This document shows, in pieces, positions 6,313 through 15,245 of a stretch of DNA of 23,477 nt. A program made the position numbers and the translations under genes. Under the pieces are notes generated by a model that was not told the DNA's origin, searched no databases, and saw only the letters and a list, made by a program, of their open reading frames with translations. Origin of the DNA: Bacteroidales bacterium UBA1176 (GTDB lineage: Bacteria > Bacteroidota > Bacteroidia > Bacteroidales > WCHB1-69); assembly GCA_002311645.1 (NCBI GenBank), contig DBYW01000057.1:1019-24495 (forward strand), in the 5' to 3' direction. Each line of letters starts with the position of its first letter. Position 1 is the stretch's first letter.

Positions 6313-9300
6313 ATGAAAAGACTTTTAACATTCGGCGCAATTTGCCTGTTTTTTTCCCTTTTGACGGGTCTGGCGTCCGCACAGACAACGGAAACGAAAA
6401 CCCAAACCTACAACTCCGGATCCGGCACTTGGACCGCACCGGCAGGTGCTTGGAAAGTGACCAAGGTGGAAGCCTGGGGAGGTGGCGGAGGTGGCGGAAG
6501 CTGCACTTCCAATAACCGGGTCGGCTCTGGAGGAGGAGGAGGAGCTTACTCTGCCAACGCTACCGTCATAAGCGCCATTCCCTTTTCAACTTCATTGGAA
6601 TATTCCGTAGGTGCGGGCGGCAATGCAGCATCTGCCGGCAATCCCTCCTTCATAAAATACAACGGTGTGAACAGGGCCGTGGCCAATGGAGGGGGCGCTG
6701 GAACTTATACAACCAGGCCCAATCCCCGCACCACCAACACCGCCAACGGGGGTGCTGGTGGAACAGCTTCCGATGGAACGACAAACACCTCCGGAAGCAA
6801 TGGCAGTAATGCCACGATAACTCGTACTTTGTTATCCACGACTTACTCCAACAGTGGTGCCGGCGGGGCCGGTGCCAATGGCGGGGCCGGTGGAGCCGCC
6901 CGCAGTTCCGACCAAGGGGGCGCAAACGGAACCGCTCCCGGTGGTGGTGGCAGCGGCGCCAGAAGGAGCGGCTCCAGCAGCGGCACCTTCAATGGCGGCA
7001 CTGGAGCCAGCGGACGCGTGACCATCACCTACGAACTACTCACCATCACCATCACGCTTGACGAGAACCACGATGCCGGCAACATCTCCACCTTTGACAT
7101 ACTCTACTACGATACCTACGGCGACAATCTGCCCGTCCCCACCCGTGAAGGCTATTTGTTCTTGGGCTGGTTTACAGACCCGCAGAACGGCTCTGCGGTG
7201 ACATCCAACACACAGTGCACCTCCACAACGAACACCATACTCTACGCCCACTGGGCAAGTGCGGGCTCCATCGTCACAGGCCAGACCACCCTTACCGACC
7301 CTTGCCTGTCCTTCACTGTCTATAGCCAAACCCTTCCTGATGCATCCATCACGCCCATGGTTTATTCTTGGACATACGCATTCAACAACGAGGCTCCGGT
7401 GACTCTGAACGCCAACGTGGCCGAACTGACAGAAGATGAATTCACCCCCGAGAGAGGCGGCGACTATGTCTTTACGCGCTTTGTCACCGCATTAGGCCAA
7501 ACCGTGGCCTCTTCTGGGCAATACACCCTGCATGCCAGCTACACGGCAGGCTCCATCGTGGAAGGAGAAAAATACATTTGTGCAAGCGGCAGTTTCAACA
7601 TCGTGGAGGCGGCTGGATCCGATTACACTCCTGCCACCTACCAGTGGCGTTATACAAAGGACGGCGGCCCGGAAACCAGCATCAGCAACAGCAACATGGC
7701 CAGTATCAATGAGGGAAACCTCTCCTTGGAGACAGGAACATACGTTTTTAAACGCTACGTCAAGACAACCTGCACGGACTGGGTGGCCTCCGATGGAAGC
7801 TACACGCTCCATGTGGTGGATCTGCCCTCATCTCTCGCCGCACCCACCGTCAACTACTCTGAATTCTGTGTCGGAGGAATACTGAATCTGACCAGCGAAG
7901 AACCCGTGCTGACGGGCGTGCCCAGTCCATACAACGTGGCCAACAGCCAACATTGGATTATCTCAACCGGGGGAACCCCCCAGACTGTCGATGGCAGCAC
8001 AAGTCTGGAGCAGATCCTCTACCAGACGGGCACGTACACTATCAGCAAGATTTTCGTTTATTTCAACCAGGCGGCCTGCAGCGTGACCACCCCGACTGTC
8101 ACGGTGACTGTCGCGGCCGATCCGACCCTCGACATGCCCACGTTGAGCAGTACAAACATCTGTCCCAACGGCGAGGTTACTTTGACCTCTGCCACACCTG
8201 CCGGCGGCGTAGGTGGGGAATACTCTTACAACTGGGAGTTCAAAGCCGCCGGTGCCACCGAATGGCGTGCCATTTCCGCCAATGAAGCCACCTACAACCA
8301 GTATGAAGGATCTGTCGTCAACGCCTCCAACTTCTTTGAGACTGGTGACGTGCAATTCCGGACCTACGCGAATAACCAGCAGGGATGCGATGCCCACAGC
8401 GATGCGGTTAGCTTACACATTATAGAGGTTCCCACTCCCATCGTGCGTGGCGACACCACCGTATGTCCCGTCGCAGGCCAGACAATCGCATTCAAGGCCG
8501 AAACCACCAACCCCAACTTCTCCTTGAGATGGTACGAAAACGAAAACACGACCATTTCGTCCGACGTCACCCCATCCGTTCCGATGGACAACGAGATTGA
8601 CACCACCCATTATGTGGCCCAGTACAATCCTGAAAACGGCTGCGTGTCGGCCCGCATTCCGGATGCCATCTACATCACATACAGCGCACATCTGCAATAT
8701 GTGGACGCAGCCGGTGAACTCAACCAAGCGGTGTGTCAGAACAGTCCCATTGACGACATCCAGTTCAACCATGGTGGCGACTGCGAACCAAGCATTGAGT
8801 TCACGCCCCATATTCCCGAAGGCATCTCCATCGACTACTCCGCCAACGGCATGACTGCAATCACCGGCACGCCGAGCGAGGTGGGCGAATTCAGCTATCA
8901 CGTGGCATTGCTGCCTGGCGACAACACGCGCTGTGCCGCCCCCAACACTTACGACGGCATCATTACAATACACCCGACATACATGGTCACCGATGTGCAG
9001 TCCCTCTGCGGTGGAAGCAGCTACACCATGTACGACACAAAGGGCTTTTCGGAAACATTCAACACCACAGGAGTTTACACCCGCACGTTGCAGACCGTGG
9101 ACGGCTGCGACAGCGTGGTCACCCTTGACCTGTACGTGGGCGAGTGGAATCAATTTGGATATAGGGAGGAAAGCCTCATCGCCGGCTGGACCAACTTCAG
9201 CAGCGTCAGTTCCCCCATCTCCGCCGACGTGAGCGGTTCCGCCTCCGGATCGCAAATCACCTACAGCGGCTGGTACGGCAGCAACACCTCTGACGACAAT

Positions 9301-12300
9301 TTGGCCAGCAGCACTCCTTTCATCAACGGAAGCGGACACTCGTTAGGATTGGTCAATGGCACGTCAACCGGTATCTGGCCTTTAAACACCATCAACTTGA
9401 ACAACAACAAAAGCCTTGTGATCAAGACCTCCACCGAAGGGTATTCACATGTGAAGCTGGCTTTCGATTACGGGGTGGATGCCACCAGCAGCACAGACCA
9501 AGGATTCACGAACCTGTCTTTCAAGTACAGCGTGGATGGGGTCAACTATTCAACGATCAGTTCTTCTCTTTCCATTGATGTGAGCAACAATTTCGGAAAC
9601 AGGACCACGGGCAGCTTCATCATTGACCTTTCAAATCTGACATCCAACATCATTGACAACCAGAATGCCGTGTTCATCCAGATCACTTTTGACGGCGCCA
9701 GCAAAACCTCCAATGTCTTCAACAACAGTTTCCTTTTGGACAACATCTGTTTTTCAGGCACGAAGGCCATTGACGAAATCGCATTGTCGAGCGAGTCGAA
9801 CATCGTTTGCACCAACCAGGGCATCATGTTGTCGGCCACGCCGCCATACATCAACAATGACGTGACACCTGCTGTCATCACGCCCGTCAACTATTCGTGG
9901 GAGCGTGTCGCCAATGGGGTGAGCACTCCGTTGGATGGTCATGACTACTATTTCACCGATGAGAGCGATGACATTCCCGTGGGCGACTACCAATATGTGG
10001 TCAGTGTGGGGCAAGGTGCCTGTGTGGTATCTGACACATTGGACGTGACGGGGGTGGCACCTGCCTACCGGCTCGACATTGTGCGTCACGGCACCGTGTG
10101 TGCCAACGAGGTGGACCAGGTCTCCAACATCACCTTCACCGATGAATGCCAATATGTGGATGGCATGTTCATCATAACCCCTTCTGTGGAAGAGATGCGC
10201 AACCCGGGCACCTACACCTGCCAGCTGAGCATCCCCACTACGGAGAATCCCTGCGACAGTGTCATCACTTTGGAGTTGGAGGTGTTCAAGGCTTTCGACA
10301 CCACATTGGTGGCATACATTTGCTTGGGTGAATCCTACACAGACTACGGCTTCAATGTCACCCCTACCGAAGAGGGCGTGACCTATCTGACATCTCCAGC
10401 CAGCTGGACGTGCAGCACAGGCTGTGACAGTATTTATCGCGTCACCCTTGTGACCAACAGCGTACAACAGACCTTGACATCGGAATACAATGTCACGCTT
10501 GCCGCCTGGAATATGGACAACGGCATCAATGACTACCAGCCCACCTGCGGCGTGCGCACACAAGGAGCCACTTTCTCCGTCAACAACACTTCCGTCTTCA
10601 CGAATGTCTCAGGAGTTGCACCTTCTAATGACTATTGTTATACCACAGCAGCGAACAATGGCGCTTTGCAATGGGCCAACTTGTCCAGTTCTTGTTCCCC
10701 ATTCCTCCAAGCTGCGACATACACGTATCACGACGGCGTTTATTTCGAACTGAAACTCAATCCCAAAGATTACAACAACCTGAAATTGAAATTCGACTAC
10801 CAGCGTGAGAACAACAACGGTGGAGCGGCCTTCAACAACGTGAACTACAGCTATAAAACCTCTGAAAATGGCAGCTACACCAACTTGGGCAGCAAGGCCA
10901 TCAACGGCACGTCGTGGTCCACGGCCGAGTTCGACCTTTCCTCCATCTCCTCGCTTGATGTCGACCAACTCTTCCTCAAGTTAGAATTCACGGGCGGAAG
11001 TGCGGGCAACACGCAATCATGTGGCGTGGTATATGGTTCCAGATACCTGCCCAGTTTCATCACGGTGGACAACCTGATGGTTTGGGGTGACCGACCGGCC
11101 CGTGCCACCTTGGACGGCACCTTGCAGACCTGCGACAAGCAGTTGGTTTGCGAGGGCGACAATGTGACCTTCACTTGCCAAGGCGACGATGATTATTTCG
11201 AGTTCTTCCTCTTGGATGGCAATACCCTGACGGAAACTCCTTTTGCCGGCAACACTTCTTTAACCATCATGCCCGACACCACCACCACATACACCATCAA
11301 AGCCCTTGACTTAGCCTCTGGCTGCGACAGTATCTGGACCTTTGACGTGGAGGTGGTCAAGGAACCCTCTCTCAGCATCAATGCCGGTTCTCTTGACGCC
11401 GGTCTCTGCGGAAACGCCACCTTCGAAAACGATTTTATGGTGGAAAACGCCGTTTCCTACAGTCTCACTTGGCTCACCGACGGCAACGTCGTGCCTGATG
11501 GAATCATCTACAACGACGACCAACAGGGTCACATCACCATGGGGGGCACCCTGACCAACGGCGGCTCTGCCCGTTACACGCTCACAGCGGAGCCCGACAG
11601 TCGCTGTCCTTTCAACACGCTCGCTGAAATCGGAACCATCTCCGTGCGTATTCAACCGCAAATCATCCAGACTCTCGGCAACGACACCGTCTGTCAAGGC
11701 ACCCTCTTGCAGTTTGTGGTGGACACGACCCACCTCAACTTCGCCTTGGTGCCGGAAAGCGACCGCTACAGATGGTACACCGCCAATTCCACGCTCGGCA
11801 CAAGCGACACACTAACATACACCGCCGACGAAGCCACCCACTCCACCCGCCACTATGTTGAAGTCAACCAAAACGGCTGCACCACCGTCGACAGCTTCGA
11901 CATCGTGGTCTTTGACCTTTCCGCCGCCACGATAGACATCTCCGACCATACCTTTGTGTTGAATTACGGAGAACGTTACCTGCGCGAAGATTCGCTCATC
12001 GTGCCCTCCTTGATGCGCAATGGCGAGCTCATACCCGACAATCTCATCGCCTCCGTGACCCATACGGGCGGCTCTGAAATCTACGCCCCATCCATGGACA
12101 ACATGAACACGCAAATCGAGTGGACCATCACGGACATTTGCGGCAACACCTACACGGGTGCACAGAATCTGCACTTTGTGCTTCCTCCTTGCGGCGACAA
12201 CGAACACTACACCGTCAATGACTGGGACGGCAACGAGTACCATACCGTGCGTGTGGGCTGGGATTGCTGGATCCGCGAGAACATCCGCTCCGAACACTAT

Positions 12301-12816
12301 GCCAACGGTGACGAGATCGCCAAGGCGATGGTCTATGTCAATGATTACTATCCGGATGCAACAGCCAATGCCGAAAATTTCGGTCGCCTCTACACCTGGT
12401 ACTCCGCCTTGAACATTCCTGAAAACTCCAGCACGGAACCGACCACTGACAATGAAGGCCACATACAGGGCGTGTGCCCTGAAGGCTGGTGTCTGCCAAC
12501 CTCCAACAACTACGCCGCGCTACAAGTCTACGAAATGGACAATCTCCGTAGCCAAACATATTGGCTCGATGGCGGCGGCAACAACAGCACAAACATGACC
12601 CTGCAACCTGCCGGGTTCTACAACAATTCCACAATGCGCTTCGAAAACTTGCTGGACAAAACCTACCTCCTGACCACGGATATCATCTCAACGGGAGAAA
12701 TGCTGACTTTCGTGGCCGATTGCAACTGTTATATGTTCAACCTCTACCCCATGAGCAAGCAGAATGCTGTCAGCGTACGATGCATCAAGAAGCCCGAAAC
12801 CAATATTGCACGCTAA
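6313..12816 (+). CDS. Giant secreted multidomain surface protein with glycine-rich, InlB-repeat and FISUMP domains (2167 aa)
   Basis: Residues 1-23 are a signal peptide (cleavage after LASA). Residues about 40-243 form a glycine-rich domain beginning WTAPAGAWKVTKVEAWGGGG, the pattern of Gly_rich_2 domains also seen in phage tail-fibre tips. Residues about 247-315 are an InlB B-repeat/Flg_new unit (EGYLFLGWFTDP...LYAHW). Residues about 317-414 and 413-503 are tandem related Ig-like modules, each beginning AGSIV. Further Ig/PKD-like segments follow, several ending GCDSVVTLDL or similar. Two jelly-roll-like regions lie near 945-1153 and 1390-1593. Residues about 1957-2163 are a FISUMP domain (DWDGNEYHTVRVG, CPEGWCLPT, AVSVRCIKK). 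No T9SS sorting tail follows, so export beyond the periplasm is unexplained. Function, perhaps adhesion, is inferred. Confidence 0.85.
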   Translation: MKRLLTFGAICLFFSLLTGLASAQTTETKTQTYNSGSGTWTAPAGAWKVTKVEAWGGGGGGGSCTSNNRVGSGGGGGAYSANATVISAIPFSTSLEYSVGAGGNAASAGNPSFIKYNGVNRAVANGGGAGTYTTRPNPRTTNTANGGAGGTASDGTTNTSGSNGSNATITRTLLSTTYSNSGAGGAGANGGAGGAARSSDQGGANGTAPGGGGSGARRSGSSSGTFNGGTGASGRVTITYELLTITITLDENHDAGNISTFDILYYDTYGDNLPVPTREGYLFLGWFTDPQNGSAVTSNTQCTSTTNTILYAHWASAGSIVTGQTTLTDPCLSFTVYSQTLPDASITPMVYSWTYAFNNEAPVTLNANVAELTEDEFTPERGGDYVFTRFVTALGQTVASSGQYTLHASYTAGSIVEGEKYICASGSFNIVEAAGSDYTPATYQWRYTKDGGPETSISNSNMASINEGNLSLETGTYVFKRYVKTTCTDWVASDGSYTLHVVDLPSSLAAPTVNYSEFCVGGILNLTSEEPVLTGVPSPYNVANSQHWIISTGGTPQTVDGSTSLEQILYQTGTYTISKIFVYFNQAACSVTTPTVTVTVAADPTLDMPTLSSTNICPNGEVTLTSATPAGGVGGEYSYNWEFKAAGATEWRAISANEATYNQYEGSVVNASNFFETGDVQFRTYANNQQGCDAHSDAVSLHIIEVPTPIVRGDTTVCPVAGQTIAFKAETTNPNFSLRWYENENTTISSDVTPSVPMDNEIDTTHYVAQYNPENGCVSARIPDAIYITYSAHLQYVDAAGELNQAVCQNSPIDDIQFNHGGDCEPSIEFTPHIPEGISIDYSANGMTAITGTPSEVGEFSYHVALLPGDNTRCAAPNTYDGIITIHPTYMVTDVQSLCGGSSYTMYDTKGFSETFNTTGVYTRTLQTVDGCDSVVTLDLYVGEWNQFGYREESLIAGWTNFSSVSSPISADVSGSASGSQITYSGWYGSNTSDDNLASSTPFINGSGHSLGLVNGTSTGIWPLNTINLNNNKSLVIKTSTEGYSHVKLAFDYGVDATSSTDQGFTNLSFKYSVDGVNYSTISSSLSIDVSNNFGNRTTGSFIIDLSNLTSNIIDNQNAVFIQITFDGASKTSNVFNNSFLLDNICFSGTKAIDEIALSSESNIVCTNQGIMLSATPPYINNDVTPAVITPVNYSWERVANGVSTPLDGHDYYFTDESDDIPVGDYQYVVSVGQGACVVSDTLDVTGVAPAYRLDIVRHGTVCANEVDQVSNITFTDECQYVDGMFIITPSVEEMRNPGTYTCQLSIPTTENPCDSVITLELEVFKAFDTTLVAYICLGESYTDYGFNVTPTEEGVTYLTSPASWTCSTGCDSIYRVTLVTNSVQQTLTSEYNVTLAAWNMDNGINDYQPTCGVRTQGATFSVNNTSVFTNVSGVAPSNDYCYTTAANNGALQWANLSSSCSPFLQAATYTYHDGVYFELKLNPKDYNNLKLKFDYQRENNNGGAAFNNVNYSYKTSENGSYTNLGSKAINGTSWSTAEFDLSSISSLDVDQLFLKLEFTGGSAGNTQSCGVVYGSRYLPSFITVDNLMVWGDRPARATLDGTLQTCDKQLVCEGDNVTFTCQGDDDYFEFFLLDGNTLTETPFAGNTSLTIMPDTTTTYTIKALDLASGCDSIWTFDVEVVKEPSLSINAGSLDAGLCGNATFENDFMVENAVSYSLTWLTDGNVVPDGIIYNDDQQGHITMGGTLTNGGSARYTLTAEPDSRCPFNTLAEIGTISVRIQPQIIQTLGNDTVCQGTLLQFVVDTTHLNFALVPESDRYRWYTANSTLGTSDTLTYTADEATHSTRHYVEVNQNGCTTVDSFDIVVFDLSAATIDISDHTFVLNYGERYLREDSLIVPSLMRNGELIPDNLIASVTHTGGSEIYAPSMDNMNTQIEWTITDICGNTYTGAQNLHFVLPPCGDNEHYTVNDWDGNEYHTVRVGWDCWIRENIRSEHYANGDEIAKAMVYVNDYYPDATANAENFGRLYTWYSALNIPENSSTEPTTDNEGHIQGVCPEGWCLPTSNNYAALQVYEMDNLRSQTYWLDGGGNNSTNMTLQPAGFYNNSTMRFENLLDKTYLLTTDIISTGEMLTFVADCNCYMFNLYPMSKQNAVSVRCIKKPETNIAR

Positions 12817-12819
12817 ATT

Positions 12820-12924
12820 TGGATATTGGCTGTTAGATATTGGCTGTTAGCTGTTGGATATTGGATATTGGATATTGTATATTGGATATTAGCTATTGGA
12901 TATTAGCTATTGGATGTTGGTGAT
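12820..12924 (+). repeat. Heptamer tandem array A (15 units of 7 bp)
   Basis: Fifteen units follow in perfect 7-bp phase, with consensus TGGATAT and variants TGGCTGT, TAGCTAT, TAGATAT and TGGATGT. It starts four bases after the giant gene stop and runs into the 3' end of the transporter gene at 12903, encoding its last residues. A related array in the opposite orientation lies at 15031-15107. Confidence 0.9.
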
Positions 12925-13820
12925 TGGGGGTTTTTGGTGTTGTAATGCCATATCTGCCAGCTGTTGAACAAGTTCTGCCAGATGGAATAGAACGCCAAAA
13001 ACACGGAGGACAACGGATTGAGGTAAGTGGTTGCCATCCAGATGCCGAAGGCGGTGTTCTTTTGGCCCATCAGTTGTCCGCCGGCGATGGTGTCGCCCTC
13101 GCGATGCCCCACCCATTTGCCCAAACCGAAGTTCAGCACACACACGAGGATGGAGGCAACGCCTAACCACAGGATGTTCATCTCATTGCCCTTGCCGTGC
13201 AGGAAGACATAGTCGATGGTGCGCCCCAGCGTGAGAAACAGCAGGAAAGCCCACACATAAAAGGTGATGTCTTTGTACCGACTTAGGAAATTATTGGCCT
13301 TGGGCAAGAAGAGTTGCAGGAACAACGCTACAAAGAAGGGCAACGCGATGGTGGAGCTGACTTTCTTGAAAATCATCCAAAAGGAGGTGACAAAAGCCAT
13401 TTCTTGGTGCAAACCGATGAAAGAGAAATAGAACGGTGCAATGACCACGATGAGCAGGTTGCCGAAGATGGTGTATTCGGTGATGGTCTCGCGGTTGGCA
13501 CCTAACAGGCAGGAGACCACAACCACTGAGGCGGCCACGGGACAGAGAATGCCGATGAAGACCCCTTGTGCCAGCAAATCATTGTGTGTAAGTGCACGAA
13601 TGAGAAAATAGCTGCTTACGCTTGCCACCGTCTGAAAGAGCATAATCCAGATGTTCAGCCTTGTGAGGCGCAACTTGCGGATATCCACTGCCACAAAATT
13701 AAGAAACAGGATAGTGAAAATCAGGTAAGGGGCGAGAAAGGCGAAACGGCCGCACCATGTGTGCAGCAGCAGGCCCATCACCATGGCAAATGGAAGAACA
13801 TAACTACGCAGTTTATCCAT
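12903..13820 (-). CDS. Bile acid:sodium symporter (BASS) family-like membrane transporter (305 aa)
   Basis: This is a very hydrophobic protein with about nine to ten predicted membrane segments and short loops. Features fitting the BASS superfamily are the early YLIFTILFLNFVAVD segment, the broken-helix-like GILCPVAASVVVVSCLLGA (about residues 90-108), and a C-terminal GQKNTAFGIWMATTYLNP segment resembling the second crossover helix. The substrate is unknown; family members move organic anions, bile acids or pantoate with sodium. The gene starts at ATG 13820, six bases after the LptF/G-like gene stop, so the two are co-transcribed. Its last codons (NPQSPTSNS) lie inside the heptamer array, suggesting the C-terminus has been extended or replaced by repeat DNA. 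Confidence 0.75.
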   Translation of the reverse strand: MDKLRSYVLPFAMVMGLLLHTWCGRFAFLAPYLIFTILFLNFVAVDIRKLRLTRLNIWIMLFQTVASVSSYFLIRALTHNDLLAQGVFIGILCPVAASVVVVSCLLGANRETITEYTIFGNLLIVVIAPFYFSFIGLHQEMAFVTSFWMIFKKVSSTIALPFFVALFLQLFLPKANNFLSRYKDITFYVWAFLLFLTLGRTIDYVFLHGKGNEMNILWLGVASILVCVLNFGLGKWVGHREGDTIAGGQLMGQKNTAFGIWMATTYLNPLSSVFLAFYSIWQNLFNSWQIWHYNTKNPQSPTSNS

Positions 13821-13826
13821 GGAATG

Positions 13827-14951
13827 CTATTTTTGCGCAAAGCGCAACATCAAAATAGTAACAATCAGGAAAATGATATTGGGAATCCACGTGCCAAGCA
13901 CGGGCGGCAGTCCGCCGGAAACAGAGAATACCGTGGAGATCTGCTGCAGGAAAACGAACGTGAAGGCCAATCCCATGCCGATAAAAATATGGACACCCAC
14001 ACCACGGGCGGTCTTGCGCGAGGAGACACTCAGCCCAAGAAAAGACAAGATAATGATACCCAAAGGATTGGCAATACGTTTATGCCGTTCTATTTGATAT
14101 TGTGCCACCAAACTCGACCCTCGCATCTTTTCCTCTTTGATAAAGTTGCGCAAATCGTTATATGACATCGTTTCACTCACGTAGGCGTCCTGGTTGAGGT
14201 TGATGGGCTTAATGTTGAACGTGGTGTCCTTGGTCGCGCCCGTCTCGATATACTCCACGCCGTCCACGATGCGGCGACGCATGTAATCGTTGAGGGTCCA
14301 TGTCTGTTTTTCTTCATTGAAGATGATATTCTTGGCGGAGATTTTCTCTATGATGTTCTTCTCTTCGAAGACCTCGTAGGTGAAAAAGTAGCCGGTGGCG
14401 GAGTTGCGATCCCAACGTTCCACAAAGATGTAGCTGTTGGCGGAGTTTTTGACGTGCAGATAGGTGGTCTGTGCGGCTTGTCGCCCAAAATGCACATACT
14501 TGAACTCGTTGAGTCGCGCGTTCGTCGTGGGCACGATGAAGTTCGCCAAAAGCAGCGAAACCAGCATGGTGATGATGGAGCCAACGAGGTAAGGCACTAA
14601 AAAACGCTTGAAGCTGACACCGTTGCCCAAGATGGAGATGATCTCGTTGTGCGACGATAGTCGCGAAGTGAACCAGATCACACTGATGAAAGTGAACAAC
14701 GGAATGAAAAGATTGATGAAATAGGGGATGAAGTTGAGATAATAGCCCGTGATGATCTCCTTGGCGGGGATGTCTTTGTCCATAAAACGCTGGATGTTCT
14801 CCGAAAGGTCGAACACCACGACGATGGTCATCAGCAAGGTGACGGCATACACCACCGAGCCGAGGAATTTCCTCAGGATGTAGGAGTCGATGATTTTCCA
14901 TCCTGTCAGGTCGCGAAACTTCTCTTTCCAGAGGGTCAGACGTTTTTTCAA
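13827..14951 (-). CDS. LptF/LptG-family lipopolysaccharide export permease
   Basis: This belongs to the YjgP/YjgQ permease family, which with LptB and LptC lifts LPS from the inner membrane. The N-terminus has WKIIDSYILRKFLGSVVYAV, the signature first helix, then membrane segments near FIPYFINLFIPLFTFISVIW and YLVGSIITMLVSLLLANF. A periplasmic beta domain follows, then three C-terminal helices (PLGIIILSFLGLSVSSRK, HIFIGMGLAFTFVFLQQI, WIPNIIFLIVTILMLRFA). I chose the TTG at 14951 (374 aa); the longer frame begins with a TTG at 14981 that lies inside the promoter boxes. No ATG exists before the first helix. Whether it is LptF or LptG cannot be settled. The downstream neighbour is the BASS-like gene. 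Confidence 0.85.
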   Translation of the reverse strand: MKKRLTLWKEKFRDLTGWKIIDSYILRKFLGSVVYAVTLLMTIVVVFDLSENIQRFMDKDIPAKEIITGYYLNFIPYFINLFIPLFTFISVIWFTSRLSSHNEIISILGNGVSFKRFLVPYLVGSIITMLVSLLLANFIVPTTNARLNEFKYVHFGRQAAQTTYLHVKNSANSYIFVERWDRNSATGYFFTYEVFEEKNIIEKISAKNIIFNEEKQTWTLNDYMRRRIVDGVEYIETGATKDTTFNIKPINLNQDAYVSETMSYNDLRNFIKEEKMRGSSLVAQYQIERHKRIANPLGIIILSFLGLSVSSRKTARGVGVHIFIGMGLAFTFVFLQQISTVFSVSGGLPPVLGTWIPNIIFLIVTILMLRFAQK

Positions 14952-14970
14952 GCCGTTGATTTTTGGGGTG

Positions 14971-14986
14971 CAAAAATACAAAAATA
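14971..14986 (-). promoter_or_regulatory. Two overlapping-phase -7 boxes for the lptF/G-like operon
   Basis: On the minus strand TATTTTTG occurs twice back to back (14986-14979 and 14978-14971). Transcription would begin near 14965, which leaves the TTG at 14951 as the likely start codon and excludes the TTG at 14981. Confidence 0.5.
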
Positions 14987-15030
14987 GGGAATAGGGTCGC
15001 GCGTCCAGGTCACCAATCTGTTACCCTTAA

Positions 15031-15107
15031 GCCAACATCCAATATCCAACATCCAACACCCAATAGCCAACACCCAATAGCCAACACCCAATAGCCAACA
15101 TCCAACT
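15031..15107 (-). repeat. Heptamer tandem array B (11 units of 7 bp)
   Basis: Eleven in-phase units appear, written on the plus strand as GCCAACA, TCCAATA, TCCAACA and CCCAATA; the pair CCCAATA-GCCAACA repeats exactly three times at 15059-15100. Read on the minus strand these are TATTGGA/TGTTGGC-type units, the same family as array A at 12820-12924. The arrays are thus in opposite orientation and bracket the two-gene permease operon. Confidence 0.9.
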
Positions 15108-15118
15108 CCTACCCTTTC

Positions 15119-15197
15119 CCAAAATTATAAACAATTTCACCCCTTGCTTCGACCACCCCGTTGATATTAGCAACAATAGACTGTTTATAAATTTTGG
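15119..15197. repeat. 79-bp structure with inverted ends upstream of the riboswitch promoter
   Basis: CCAAAATTATAAACA (15119-15133) pairs with TGTTTATAAATTTTGG (15182-15197), perfect apart from one extra A. The interior contains a small GTTG...CAAC hairpin (15161-15175). It ends 34 bases before the nrdDG promoter box. Whether it is an operator, a remnant element or a terminator for transcription arriving from the left is open. Confidence 0.55.
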
Positions 15198-15231
15198 AAG
15201 CGGAAACCGTGAAGCAAAACTGAATAATTTT

Positions 15232-15239
15232 TATCTTTG
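15232..15239 (+). promoter_or_regulatory. -7 promoter box of the riboswitch-nrdDG transcript
   Basis: TATCTTTG matches TAnnTTTG and is followed directly by the cobalamin aptamer, whose outer stem begins at about 15246. Spacing fits a transcription start near 15245. Confidence 0.65.
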
Positions 15240-15245
15240 CAGCCG

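Noticed and set aside
8413..9339. 308-codon minus-strand frame within the giant gene
   Set aside because: It is antisense to well-supported coding sequence and has no recognisable motif or promoter.
12820..12924. Heptamer array as a possible CRISPR
   Set aside because: Units are 7 bp with no spacers; it is a simple tandem repeat.
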